DNA of 64,000 nt from CBDCYN01 sp965224205 (GCA_965224205.1 CBDCYN010000003.1:34161-98160), one strand, 5' to 3'. Shown: positions 1-8,566, counted from the stretch's first letter. Numbers and translations are program-made. Notes: generated by a model from the sequence alone, not told the origin.

Positions 1-17
1 AGGATACCGAACAAGAA

Positions 18-986
18 GTGTTTCCTCGAAAAATCTACAAAAATCCGCTTTTTGGACAATTTGTCCCCGCCTTTTCCTTGAATGGCTGGAAGTGTTGGGG
101 GGGGGGCTGTGCTCTGTTGATGTATGGGGGGTGGGCACCACTGCCCGAGAGCGTTGCCGCGTTTGCAGACCGGGTGATTGCCTTTGAATCAGGCACTACG
201 GCCACGGTTACGTTTGACGGCCAGCCGTTTAATCAAACCGAATCGGCGCTAGGTGCGCCGGAATCTTTCACCGGTGAGAACACTGAATTCGCTAGTGTTG
301 TTAGCCCATTTAATCCCCCATTTTTGACGGATCAGATCGTTTCTATCGGCGAAAACGGACATGTGACGCTGAGGCTGTCTCATTATGCGATCCCTGCAGA
401 TAACGGCCCGGAGATCGGGGTATTTACTAATGCTGGGCTGGTGGAAACCGACTTCCCCAATGGGCAGGCTGCTGAGACGATTCTCCCCAATGATGGCGTC
501 ACCTCGTTCGGGATGGACCAAGCGGTTGTCGAAGTCAGTGAAAATGGAACGCATTTTGTAACCCTCAACGGTGGTCTACCGATACTCTTCGACATTCCTA
601 CGAATGGATTCACCGATACCGTCAGCCCGTTTGATACGATGCCCGGTTCGGTGAAATCCGATCCATTCAAACCATTTCTTGGCCGGCTGTCTGAGTTCAA
701 TGGCTTGAATTATGGCCAGATGTTATCGCTTCTTGATTCTTCGGCTGGTGGGACATGGCTTGATATCTCTGAGACCGGGTTGAGTCGAGTCGGGTTTATC
801 CGTTTTAGCATTGGGGACGATGGTGACAGCGATTTGCGATTAAATTTCGAACTCGACGCAGTAGCAGTAGCGGGTTCGGCCACTGGCGCTATTGTCCCCG
901 AACCCGAGGGCTTCTGGTTGGTGACCTTAGGGGGAGCAATGATCACAGTGGGGCATTCAATAAGGCGTGGAGCCGGTTTACGGTGA
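18..986 (+). CDS. PEP-CTERM surface protein, paralogue 1
   Basis: Predicted secreted protein of unknown function (322 aa from GTG 18). The last ~28 residues form a PEP-CTERM sorting signal: 'VPEPEGFWLVTLGG', a hydrophobic stretch, then an RR-containing tail. A hydrophobic segment near residues 31-50 would be the signal sequence. The core resembles the proteins at 2237-3787 and 4052-4975: 'LDISETGLSRVGFIRF' here matches 'LDLAESGFDEIRFIRV' and 'FDLADSGFDSIRYVRV' there, and 'VEVSENGTHF' matches 'VSVSPDGLDW'. The frame is open to the left window edge, so the true start may lie outside; GTG 18 has only a weak AGGA upstream. A run of ten G at 97-106 lies in the signal region. Adding one G would place ATG 82 in frame with the rest of the protein, so the locus could be phase variable. 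The 104-bp repeat array begins 37 bp after the stop. Confidence 0.75.
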   Translation: MFPRKIYKNPLFGQFVPAFSLNGWKCWGGGCALLMYGGWAPLPESVAAFADRVIAFESGTTATVTFDGQPFNQTESALGAPESFTGENTEFASVVSPFNPPFLTDQIVSIGENGHVTLRLSHYAIPADNGPEIGVFTNAGLVETDFPNGQAAETILPNDGVTSFGMDQAVVEVSENGTHFVTLNGGLPILFDIPTNGFTDTVSPFDTMPGSVKSDPFKPFLGRLSEFNGLNYGQMLSLLDSSAGGTWLDISETGLSRVGFIRFSIGDDGDSDLRLNFELDAVAVAGSATGAIVPEPEGFWLVTLGGAMITVGHSIRRGAGLR

Positions 987-1023
987 GAGGATGAAAAGGG
1001 GTTGTGTTGGTCTGGGGGTGTGA

Positions 1024-1930
1024 GTGAAAGAGAAACCGGGATGAAAGAGAACACTGGGTCGGCGGGTCCGGGTAGTAACGCCCCGTCCCGCCGGCTCGGA
1101 TTCCGGAGTTAGAGAAATCACCGTGAGGTGAAAGAGAAACCGGGGTGAAAGAGAACACTGGGTCGGCGGGTCTGGGTGGTAACACCCCGTCCCGCCGGCT
1201 CGGATTCCGGAGTTAGAGATCACCGTGAGGTGAAAGAGAAGCCGGGATGAAAGAGAACACTGGGTCGGCGGGTCCGGGTAGTAACGCCCCGTCCCGCCGG
1301 CTCGGATTCCGGAGTTAGAGAAATCACCGTGAGGTGAAAGAGAAACCGGGGTGAAAGAGAACACTGGGTCGGCGGGTCCGGGTAGCAACACCCCGTCCCG
1401 CCGGCTCGGATTCCGGAGTTAGAGATCACCGTGAGGTGAAAGAGAAGCCGGGATGAAAGAGAACACTGGGTCGGCGGGTCTGGGTAGTAACACCCCGTCC
1501 CGCCGGCTCGGATTCCGGAGTTAGAGAAATCACCGTGAGGTGAAAGAGAAGCCGGGATGAAAGAGAACACTGGGTCGGCGGGTCCGGGTAGCAACACCCC
1601 GTCCCGCCGGCTCGGATTCCGGAGTTAGAGAAATCACCGTGAGGTGAAAGAGAAACCGGGATGAAAGAGAACACTAGGTCGGCGGGTCCGGGTAGCAACA
1701 CCCCGTCCCGCCGGCTCGGATTCCGGAGTTAGAGAAATCACCGTGAGGTGAAAGAGAAACCGGGATGAAAGAGAACACTGGGTCGGCGGGTCTGGGTGGT
1801 AACACCCCGTCCCGCCGGCTCGGATTCCGGAGTTAGAGAAATCACCGTGAGGTGAAAGAGAAACCGGGATGAAAGAGAACACTGGGTCGGCGGGTCCGGG
1901 TAGCAACACCCCGTCCCGCCGGCTCGGATT
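1024..1930. repeat. Tandem array, ~8.8 copies of a 102-104 bp unit
   Basis: Units begin at 1024, 1128, 1230, 1334, 1436, 1540, 1644, 1748 and 1852; the last is cut at about 1930. The spacing is 104, 102, 104, 102, 104, 104, 104, 104 bp; the short units lack two A in 'gagaaatcacc'. Each unit has two near-copies of 'tgaaagagaa' about 17 bp apart and an imperfect inverted repeat, GGCGGGTCCGGG with CCCCGTCCCGCC, around an ~8-nt loop. Copies differ at only a few positions, so the array is young or homogenised. Neither 104 nor 102 is a multiple of three, and the minus-strand frames through it look like by-products, so I treat it as non-coding. Confidence 0.95.
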
Positions 1931-2236
1931 TGGAGCATCTAGGAGAAACACAACAAAAACAAACATGATGAGTTGAAAGAGAATGCGTCGGCTTGATGCG
2001 ATTGAATCAAGATGCTGTCGCGTTGGCATAGGTCAGGTATTTTTTTTGAGACACTTTTTGTGTGGGCTCAGATTAGACTTGATCAGCGGGATTTGACAGC
2101 TACCATAGCTTGTGAGAAAGTAAAGCTGAACCGAAAGCGAACATCACATCTCTCATGCTTTCGTTTCACAGTTTGACGAGCCATTTCAAGCGTTTTGACA
2201 TGTCACTTCTTCTCATCACATCTAGGGAGGCTACGC
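1931..2236. other. Gene-free stretch after the repeat array
   Basis: AT-richer DNA between the repeat array and the next surface-protein gene. It begins with a last 'gttgaaagagaa' echo of the repeat and contains a T8 run near 2041. TTGACA occurs at 2093-2098 and again near 2195, but neither has a convincing -10 at the right distance. A Shine-Dalgarno GGGAGG lies at 2225-2230 for the gene starting at 2237. Confidence 0.5.
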
Positions 2237-3787
2237 ATGGTTACAAGGATGTTCTTGATCGCGATCCCCGCGTTGTGGGTCGCGATCGCGGTTCGGGTTC
2301 AGGCCCAACCGGTCGCAGTAGGTTCGGGTGATCACACCGCGAAGTTGATTGTCAATTTTTTTCAGGGCCCAGAATTCGAATTTAACGTTTCGTTTGAAGA
2401 TGGCGGTGCGTTTAATGGGATCGACCTTCTTAAAACGGTTCGTGACGCGGATATCGGGTTCGATTTTCACACCCAACCTTTCGGTTCATTGGGCGGGTTT
2501 GTGGACGAGATCCGATTCGACACCCACGTCAACGAAGGCGAAGGCCTCGCCGGCTATGACTGGTGGCGTTACTGGTGGCGGGAATCGGTGACCGACGATT
2601 GGACGTATTCCCCCGAGGGGGCAACCAGCAGGACGATCCAAGACGGCTACCAAGACGCATGGGTCTTCGGTCGCCCGGGTCGGCCGATTGTTCCCCCTCC
2701 CGCCTTTGGGTCCAGCCAGCCGTTGTTCTTCGCCGCCCACCCCATCAAAGAGTACAACTACCCCAGCCAATCCACCGGGGCTTCCAACGATCCCATGGCG
2801 GTTTTGGGCGAACCGACGCGGTGGTTCCGCGTAAGCTCGGATAAGGTTTTCGCCGCATCGATGGTCAAGGCGCCGTTCGGCAGAGACCTCAACGGCAAGC
2901 CCGCCACGACCCGTGTGAAGATGCTCGAAGACGGCTACCCCACCCCGGCTCAGGTGATCACCGTCGCGTTCGATCAACCGGTCGAGGATGACCCGCTCAA
3001 TCCATACGGGGTCGACCTGATCGTCTACGGCAACGCCAAGTTTAAAGCCGACCGGCCGATCCAGACCGACACCGACATGGATCAGGCGTTGATCACCGAC
3101 GCCACCGTCCAGGCCCCCCCGGTTTCCGTGAGTGTCAGCCCCGATGGGCTGGATTGGTATACATACGGCCCCGAGACGTTTGATGAGGGTTATTTCCCGA
3201 CCCAAGCGTTCGAGTGGGACTCGGACACGGATACATGGGGCCAGCCGCTCGACTTCAGCAAGGCGGTGGACCCGGCCCTAACCGCCGATGACTTTGAAGG
3301 CATGACCGTGTCGCAGGCGATCGGTTTATACAAAGGCGGCGGGGGCGGTAAGGGTTTGGATCTTGCCGAATCAGGGTTTGATGAGATCCGGTTTATCCGG
3401 GTTGAGGCGACCGGGGACGTCGGCCAATATGGCGTGATCGACGGTTTCGCCGACGCAGCGCCCGTGCTCGCTGGTGATGCGAACTTCGATGGCGCGGTGG
3501 GTTTCACAGACTTTATCATCTTCCAGGGTCACTACGGCCTACCGGGTGATCTACAGGACGGTGATTTTAACGGAGATGGGGTGGTGGGTTTTTTAGACTT
3601 CATCATCCTTCAGGGTCAGTTGGGCATAAACTCGCTATCCGCTCAGCAGCTGAGCGTGGTGGAGAGCTTTGTGGCGTCGTTAAGCAGTGCTAGCCCGCCC
3701 CTGCCCGAGCCGGTTTCGGCCACCCTCTGGTTGGCAGGGGTCGGGATGACGTTGTCGCGGCGGCGCCTACCCCTTGGGGCACGATGA
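2237..3787 (+). CDS. PEP-CTERM / dockerin surface protein, paralogue 2
   Basis: Predicted exported surface protein (516 aa). ATG 2237 is chosen over an earlier in-frame start because GGAGG lies 6 bp upstream and a typical signal peptide follows (MVTRMFLIAIPALWVAIAV). Order of parts: signal peptide; an N-terminal domain to about residue 130 with 'GGFVDEIRFD' and 'YDWWRYWW', faintly like DUF4430/transcobalamin-type domains (weak inference); a core at ~150-400 shared with 4052-4975; a type I dockerin-like pair of Ca-binding loops (GDANFDGAVGFTDF and GDFNGDGVVGFLDF) at ~413-463; and a PEP-CTERM signal (LPEPVSATLWLAG...RRR). The protein is probably sorted by an exosortase and anchored to or released from the cell surface. 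The ligand is unknown. Confidence 0.85.
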   Translation: MVTRMFLIAIPALWVAIAVRVQAQPVAVGSGDHTAKLIVNFFQGPEFEFNVSFEDGGAFNGIDLLKTVRDADIGFDFHTQPFGSLGGFVDEIRFDTHVNEGEGLAGYDWWRYWWRESVTDDWTYSPEGATSRTIQDGYQDAWVFGRPGRPIVPPPAFGSSQPLFFAAHPIKEYNYPSQSTGASNDPMAVLGEPTRWFRVSSDKVFAASMVKAPFGRDLNGKPATTRVKMLEDGYPTPAQVITVAFDQPVEDDPLNPYGVDLIVYGNAKFKADRPIQTDTDMDQALITDATVQAPPVSVSVSPDGLDWYTYGPETFDEGYFPTQAFEWDSDTDTWGQPLDFSKAVDPALTADDFEGMTVSQAIGLYKGGGGGKGLDLAESGFDEIRFIRVEATGDVGQYGVIDGFADAAPVLAGDANFDGAVGFTDFIIFQGHYGLPGDLQDGDFNGDGVVGFLDFIILQGQLGINSLSAQQLSVVESFVASLSSASPPLPEPVSATLWLAGVGMTLSRRRLPLGAR

Positions 3788-3802
3788 GGGTATAATGCCG
3801 TT

Positions 3803-3847
3803 GGTGTGCCAGGGTCAAGGGGCCCAGCCTCATGCCCCTGGCACACC
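3803..3847. repeat. Inverted repeat, 12-bp arms (REP-like or terminator)
   Basis: GGTGTGCCAGGG at 3803-3814 pairs perfectly with CCCTGGCACACC at 3836-3847; inside lies GGGGCCCAGCC...GCCCC. It starts 15 bp after the stop of the upstream gene but has no T-run, so it is either a factor-assisted 3' end or a dispersed palindromic element. A TATAAT (3791-3796) sits just before it. Confidence 0.7.
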
Positions 3848-4051
3848 TACCATGAACGTCCGCGTCAAAGCGCGAAAAGTGGTATCCGGCGACGCGCACG
3901 CGGGTCACGGCTCAGACGGCGTCATGACCTGTCTTCCTGCCTAGAAATCCTTGGATGATGACGCGGTCATTACACAGCGGCTCTGAGATCGAAAGGGCGA
4001 ACTAAGATTTACGGCTTCGTTTCTATCCCCCCGCGATAGGAAGAGAAAATC

Positions 4052-4975
4052 ATGGAGATCAAGAAACGATGGCTGCTCTTATACGGTACGGTCACCGCCG
4101 TGGCCACCACCGCGTCGGGTTCACCGTTTGCTACGACTATCGTGGAATCAATCGGGTACCCCAACACCCCGACTAATGTCAAACGCACGGACGACCCCAA
4201 CGCGGTGCTGGGCAAACCGACGACCTGGTTTAACGATAATTTTACCTTCTTCCCGCGTGTCGAGACGTTCGCCGCGTCGGTCGCCGCCCCCGCGTTTTAT
4301 AGCGATCTCGACGGCAACCCGGTCGTGGCGACGGTAAATCCCGGTCAATCGATCACGGTCGCTTTCGACCACGAGGTCGAGGACCACCCCGACAATCCTT
4401 ACGGCATCGACTTCATCGTCTTCGGCAACGCGTTCTTCAAAGGGTACGGCCAGGTAACCGCGATCACTGATATGGCCACCTACCCCATCGTCGGCACGTC
4501 GCCCCTCTCGGCGGAGGCGATCACCGTCGCAGTCAGCCCCGATGGGATCCATTGGCATACCTATGTAGACGGGCCTTTCGCCGACGCGCTGTTCCCGACC
4601 CAGGCCTTTGAATGGGACCGCGCCGCTGGCGACTGGGGCAAAGAGCTGAGCTTCACCACGCCCGTTGATCCTCAAATCGAATTAGAAGATTTTGTCGGTC
4701 TGTCCATGGCCGACGCGATCGATCTCTATGACGGTTCAGCTGGGGGAACCGGTTTTGACCTGGCGGATTCGGGATTTGATTCAATCCGCTATGTCCGGGT
4801 CACGGGCTTCGGTGGTGAGGTCGACGCGTTCGCTGACGTGGATCCACTTCAGCTCACCACCATCCCGCAGCCACGCTCTCTTGTTCTGGGGGTGTTCTTA
4901 GGGGCCGGGGCCTGTCTGATCTGCCGCTCGAAACGACCGGGTGAACGCTTGGCCGGCTTTGCTAAGTCGGTTTAG
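4052..4975 (+). CDS. PEP-CTERM surface protein, paralogue 3
   Basis: Predicted exported protein (307 aa). ATG 4052 is preceded by AGGAAGAG at 4038-4045. A short signal peptide (to about residue 25) is followed by a core that aligns along its length with residues ~150-400 of the protein at 2237-3787: shared signatures are 'AVLGKPTTWF', 'SITVAFDHEVED', 'YGIDFIVFGNAFF', 'VAVSPDGIHWHTY', 'LFPTQAFEWD' and 'FDLADSGFDSIRYVRV'. It lacks the N-terminal extra domain and the dockerin. The end is a PEP-CTERM signal: 'IPQPRSLVLGVFLGAG' plus 'CRSKRPGER'. The core is reminiscent of PCMD-type surface proteins, but I cannot assign a ligand. A pseudopilin gene follows after 60 bp. Confidence 0.85.
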   Translation: MEIKKRWLLLYGTVTAVATTASGSPFATTIVESIGYPNTPTNVKRTDDPNAVLGKPTTWFNDNFTFFPRVETFAASVAAPAFYSDLDGNPVVATVNPGQSITVAFDHEVEDHPDNPYGIDFIVFGNAFFKGYGQVTAITDMATYPIVGTSPLSAEAITVAVSPDGIHWHTYVDGPFADALFPTQAFEWDRAAGDWGKELSFTTPVDPQIELEDFVGLSMADAIDLYDGSAGGTGFDLADSGFDSIRYVRVTGFGGEVDAFADVDPLQLTTIPQPRSLVLGVFLGAGACLICRSKRPGERLAGFAKSV

Positions 4976-5035
4976 GTTTAGGGATGCACCACGGTGGGGG
5001 CTGTGGCGCGGTGTTTTGATACGCGATGCGTATAC

Positions 5036-5839
5036 ATGAAAGTTCAACCCTGCCATCGCCATGACGCGTTAAGTCGGTTAGGGATCGTGCCGGGACCGGC
5101 GCCTTACGGTTTTACGCTGATCGAGGTCATGGTGGTGGTGTCCGTCGTTTCCGTGCTGGTAGCGATCATGGTGCCGATGCTGGGAAAGGTTAAGGAGTCG
5201 GCCCGGTCGGTGCAGTGCCGCAGCAACCTGCGCCAGATGGGCTTGATGGCCGCTGTGTACGTCGAGGACCACAAGGGCAGCTACCCGGTCGCCCAGAGGA
5301 ATGACCCGACCATCCCCGCGAAGGTCTCTTGGGAGATCACGACGTTGGATCCCGGGGGGACGCCGACCTACATCCCCGGCGAGCTGTGGAGTGGTCAAGG
5401 AACCATCGAGATCCAGCAGTGCCCGTCCTTCGACGGCCCCGACAATTGGACCGACGCGCCGTACAGCGGGTACAACTACAACACCAGCTATATCGGGCAC
5501 GGGCAGGGCGAAGATATCGAAGAACCCGCCAAGGTGTCACACATCCGCAACCCCAGCCAGACCGTCTTGTTCGGCGATGGGGGTTACTCGGGAGGCGCTA
5601 ACAAGTTCATGCGTTCGCCCCTATACGCCCCCGGAGATGCGGGCGTTTTCTCCACCGGACGCTACGCCGGCACACAGGCCTTTCGGCACGCCGGCCACAC
5701 CAACGCCGCGTTCTGCGACGGCCACGCCGATAGCTTCAACAACCGGCACACCAATATCGACCCCGCGAGTGAAGCCTCGAGCATCGCCCCCGGCACCGGC
5801 TTCCTCTCTCCGGACAACAGCCTGTACGACCTGGATTGA
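5036..5839 (+). CDS. Type II pseudopilin-like protein, H-X9-DG type
   Basis: Predicted pseudopilin (267 aa from ATG 5036; an in-frame GTG at 4994 is possible). The prepilin peptidase site is G^FTLIE in 'PYGFTLIEVMVVVSVVSVL', followed by a hydrophobic helix and the usual 'SNLRQMGLMAAVYVEDHKG'. The C-terminal part has 'RHAGHTNAAFCDGHAD', which is an H-X9-DG motif (H, nine residues, DG), the mark of a large pseudopilin family of planctomycetes and relatives. The role is unproven: probably a minor pseudopilin of a type II secretion or type IV pilus-like machine. It sits at the end of the surface-protein group, so it may help export or assemble those proteins. Confidence 0.85.
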   Translation: MKVQPCHRHDALSRLGIVPGPAPYGFTLIEVMVVVSVVSVLVAIMVPMLGKVKESARSVQCRSNLRQMGLMAAVYVEDHKGSYPVAQRNDPTIPAKVSWEITTLDPGGTPTYIPGELWSGQGTIEIQQCPSFDGPDNWTDAPYSGYNYNTSYIGHGQGEDIEEPAKVSHIRNPSQTVLFGDGGYSGGANKFMRSPLYAPGDAGVFSTGRYAGTQAFRHAGHTNAAFCDGHADSFNNRHTNIDPASEASSIAPGTGFLSPDNSLYDLD

Positions 5840-5878
5840 ACCCCGTTCCCCCTCAGTGTGCCGAGGTCCGTGGCCGCG

Positions 5879-5905
5879 TTGATCGAAATGACAATCTGCT
5901 ACAAT
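5879..5905 (+). promoter_or_regulatory. Candidate promoter of trxB
   Basis: TTGATC at 5879-5884 and TACAAT at 5900-5905 with a 15-bp spacer. The -10 ends only 7 bp before ATG 5913, so transcription would begin at or next to the start codon. No Shine-Dalgarno is visible. Confidence 0.4.
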
Positions 5906-5912
5906 CCCGCTC

Positions 5913-6902
5913 ATGACGCAATCATCCAACGGTGTCGAAAAAGTGACGATCATCGGATCGGGGCCGGCCGGGTGGACCGCGGCGATCTACGCCGCCCGGG
6001 CCAACCTCCAACCGCTGGTCTTTGAGGGGCTGCCCAAACAGACCCCCAGCCTCCAGCTGCCGGGCGGCCAGCTGATGCTCACGACCGAGGTGGAAAACTA
6101 CCCCGGGTTCCCCGAAGGCGTGACCGGGCCGCAGATGATGGAGCAGTTCAAGCAGCAGGCCCAGCGGTTCGAGACCCGCATTGAGACCCAGGACATCACC
6201 CGGTGCGACTTTTCTAAGAAACCGATCGAGCTGCACACCTCTTCTGATCAGGTGATCTCTACCCACAGCGTGATCATCGCCACCGGGGCCAGCGCCAATT
6301 GGCTGGGCCTCGACAACGAGCAGCGCCTGGCTCGCTCGGGCGGCGGGGTCAGCGCCTGTGCGGTATGCGACGGGGCGTTGCCTGCCTTCCGAGACCAGCC
6401 CCTGGCCGTCGTCGGTGGGGGGGATACCGCGATGGAAGAAGCCAGCTACCTCACAAAATTCGCCTCGAAGGTGTACATCATCCACCGACGCGACGAGTTC
6501 CGTGCCAGCAAGATCATGCAGAAGCGCGTCCTGGATAGCCCCAAGGCTCAGGTCATCTGGGACACGGTGGTCACCGATGTGCTCGGCGACGAGAAGATTA
6601 CCGGTGTAAAGCTCCGCAACGTCAAAACCGATGAAGAAACCGACCTTGACGTCAAGGGTCTATTTATCGCGATCGGCCACACGCCCAACACCGGCTTCCT
6701 GGCCGATAGCGGGTTGGACCTCGACGATCAAGGTTACATCACGCTCAAGGATGGGTTCCGATCGATGACCAACCTCGACGGGGTCTTCGCGGCGGGGGAT
6801 GTGTCGGATTCGGTCTATCGGCAGGCGGTCACCGCCGCGGGGATGGGCTGCAAGGCGGCGATCGATGCCGAACGGTGGCTGGCCGAACAGGAGATCGAGT
6901 AA
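5913..6902 (+). CDS. trxB: Thioredoxin reductase (NADPH)
   Basis: Flavoenzyme that passes electrons from NADPH to thioredoxin in the cytoplasm; 329 aa, the normal length. Visible motifs: the FAD-binding GSGPAG at residues 15-20, the redox pair C149-A-V-C152 followed by D153, the NADPH-binding 'VVGGGDTAMEEA', and the FAD-binding 'GVFAAGDV' near the C-terminus. This order (FAD, NADPH domain with CxxC, FAD) is that of low-molecular-weight thioredoxin reductase. The gene stands alone behind a candidate promoter that leaves almost no 5' UTR, and is followed 31 bp later by a phosphoesterase gene on the same strand. Confidence 0.97.
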   Translation: MTQSSNGVEKVTIIGSGPAGWTAAIYAARANLQPLVFEGLPKQTPSLQLPGGQLMLTTEVENYPGFPEGVTGPQMMEQFKQQAQRFETRIETQDITRCDFSKKPIELHTSSDQVISTHSVIIATGASANWLGLDNEQRLARSGGGVSACAVCDGALPAFRDQPLAVVGGGDTAMEEASYLTKFASKVYIIHRRDEFRASKIMQKRVLDSPKAQVIWDTVVTDVLGDEKITGVKLRNVKTDEETDLDVKGLFIAIGHTPNTGFLADSGLDLDDQGYITLKDGFRSMTNLDGVFAAGDVSDSVYRQAVTAAGMGCKAAIDAERWLAEQEIE

Positions 6903-6933
6903 GACCTTTAGCTAATCGAAAGATCACCGGCCC

Positions 6934-7689
6934 ATGCCCTCGGCGATTATCTCTGATGTCCACAGCAACCTCGAAGCCCTCCAAGCGGTGCTTAAGGACA
7001 TCGATCGCCGCGGGATCAAACGCATCTTGTGCCTGGGCGATATCGTGGGATACGGCCCCAACCCGTGTGAATGTCTCGACCTGGTGATGAAGCGGTGTCA
7101 GTGGTCGCTGATGGGCAACCACGACTTTTCGGTGTTGTACGAGCCTACCCATTTCAATATCAGCGCCGAGGCCTCGTCGTATTGGACGCGGGATACCCTC
7201 TCGCACGAACACGATGCGCAGCGGCGGAAAGAGCGTTGGAAGTACCTGGGCAACCTGAAGATCCGTCACCAATACGACGGCGCGACCTGGGTCCACGCCT
7301 CGCCACGCAGACCGATCAACGAGTATATCTTCCCGGACGACGTGATCACGTCGCCGACGAAGCTTAGTCAGATCTTCGATCGGATCGACAAACGGTGCTT
7401 CGTGGGGCACACCCACGTGACCGGCGTGTTCACCGATGAGCCCGACTTCTACCCCCCCAAGGAATTGGGCTGGGTGTACCGGTTTTCTAAAGGCGAGAAG
7501 TGTGTCATCAACCCCGGGTCGGTGGGTCAGCCCCGTGACCGAGATCCCCGCACCAGCTACGCGATCGTTCACGACGACCGGGTGGAGTTCGTCCGCCTCG
7601 AATACGACGTGCAGTTCACCGTCGAAAAAATCAAGGCCATCCCCGACCTTAGCGATTTCCTCTGTCAACGGCTTCTCGAGGGCAGGTAA
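6934..7689 (+). CDS. Metallophosphoesterase, YfcE/MJ0936 type
   Basis: Calcineurin-like phosphodiesterase, 251 aa, probably cytoplasmic (no signal peptide). The metal-binding motifs occur in order: D8-V-H10 in 'IISDVHSN', 'GDIVGYG', 'GNHD', a histidine in 'WVHASPR', and 'GHTHVTG'; 'INPGSVGQPRD' is typical of the YfcE/diadenosine tetraphosphatase-like subgroup. The natural substrate cannot be read from the sequence. It follows trxB on the same strand after 31 bp and precedes a second, unrelated-subtype phosphoesterase. Confidence 0.88.
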   Translation: MPSAIISDVHSNLEALQAVLKDIDRRGIKRILCLGDIVGYGPNPCECLDLVMKRCQWSLMGNHDFSVLYEPTHFNISAEASSYWTRDTLSHEHDAQRRKERWKYLGNLKIRHQYDGATWVHASPRRPINEYIFPDDVITSPTKLSQIFDRIDKRCFVGHTHVTGVFTDEPDFYPPKELGWVYRFSKGEKCVINPGSVGQPRDRDPRTSYAIVHDDRVEFVRLEYDVQFTVEKIKAIPDLSDFLCQRLLEGR

Positions 7690-7749
7690 CCCCGCGGCCG
7701 GCTTGCCGAAACCTGATCGGATGTCTCAGCTATCTTTAGAAGCCGGATC

Positions 7750-8553
7750 TTGATCGAGCCCGTAACCCTATCCCTGCCACACCTGCCGCCCGGTCTCGAA
7801 GGCCTGACGATCGCGCACGTGAGCGATCTGCACATCCGCCGCAGACGCCCGCGGTTCCGCCGAGTCGCCGCATTGCTAGGGGATCTCGACGCGGATCTGT
7901 GTTTTTTTACCGGTGACTACATGAGCGTCCCCGGCGATGAGGCGGTCAGTTTATCGGTCATGGAGGAGATCCTCGACCGGATCCGCCCCCGGCTGGGCAG
8001 TTACGGCGTCTTCGGCAACCACGACTCGGCAGACCTCCGGCGACAGTTCGATCGGCTGCCCGTCCATTGGCTCAACAACAGCAGTGTCTGGTTAGACAGC
8101 CTGCCGGTACGGATCTTGGGCTTCCACTGTCAGAAGCATATCTGGCCCGACTCGGTGGCGACGCTCAGCAGTCTTCACAAACACAGCGCCCAGCCGGTGA
8201 ACTCGCAACCGGGCGATCGTCCTCACGTGGAAATCTTGTTATGCCACTTCCCGACGTTTCTGCCCACCGCTGCGGATATGGGGATCGACCTGATGTTCAG
8301 CGGCCACACCCACGGTGGCCAGTGCCGCCTGCCGGGTCGGCGTGCGATCATCAACTCCACGGACCTGCCCGCCGACCTTAGCAGCGGCTTGCTACGGCAT
8401 AAGGACACGGTTTGCGCCGTGACCCGCGGTCTAGGCGAGACGCTGATCCCGATGCGGCTGTTCTGCCCCCCTCATCTGCCGGTTTACACCTTGTGTTGCG
8501 GACCGCTGCCCGGCCGGCGGACACCACACATCGAAAACGTCGTGCCGTGGTAG
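7750..8553 (+). CDS. Metallophosphoesterase, YkuE/YaeI-like
   Basis: Calcineurin-like phosphoesterase (267 aa). It starts at TTG 7750; no ATG is available before the first motif. Motifs in order: 'VSDLHI', 'FTGDYMS', 'GVFGNHDS', 'CHFPTFLP' and 'FSGHTHGGQCRLPG'. The last is typical of the YkuE/YaeI subgroup, which includes enzymes acting on phosphodiester bonds of lipids; here the substrate is unknown. Unlike many relatives, no membrane segment is seen at the N-terminus. A hairpin at 8567-8599 separates it from the convergent aminotransferase gene. Confidence 0.85.
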   Translation: MIEPVTLSLPHLPPGLEGLTIAHVSDLHIRRRRPRFRRVAALLGDLDADLCFFTGDYMSVPGDEAVSLSVMEEILDRIRPRLGSYGVFGNHDSADLRRQFDRLPVHWLNNSSVWLDSLPVRILGFHCQKHIWPDSVATLSSLHKHSAQPVNSQPGDRPHVEILLCHFPTFLPTAADMGIDLMFSGHTHGGQCRLPGRRAIINSTDLPADLSSGLLRHKDTVCAVTRGLGETLIPMRLFCPPHLPVYTLCCGPLPGRRTPHIENVVPW

Positions 8554-8566
8554 GTCTGGAGGGGAT

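Noticed and set aside
1024..1930. CRISPR array
   Set aside because: Whole 104-bp units are repeated with no unique spacers, and no cas gene is present.
943..2029. Open minus-strand frames through the tandem array that look like a repeat protein
   Set aside because: The unit length is not a multiple of three, so the frames change from copy to copy; composition is Ser/Pro/Arg-rich and no start has a Shine-Dalgarno. They are by-products of the repeat.
1931..2236. Cobalamin riboswitch upstream of the surface-protein gene
   Set aside because: I looked because of the faint corrinoid-related domain resemblance; the conserved core of that riboswitch is not visible here or in the repeat units.
2486..3205. 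Long minus-strand frame inside the dockerin protein gene
   Set aside because: Antisense shadow of a well-supported PEP-CTERM/dockerin gene; no recognisable domain.
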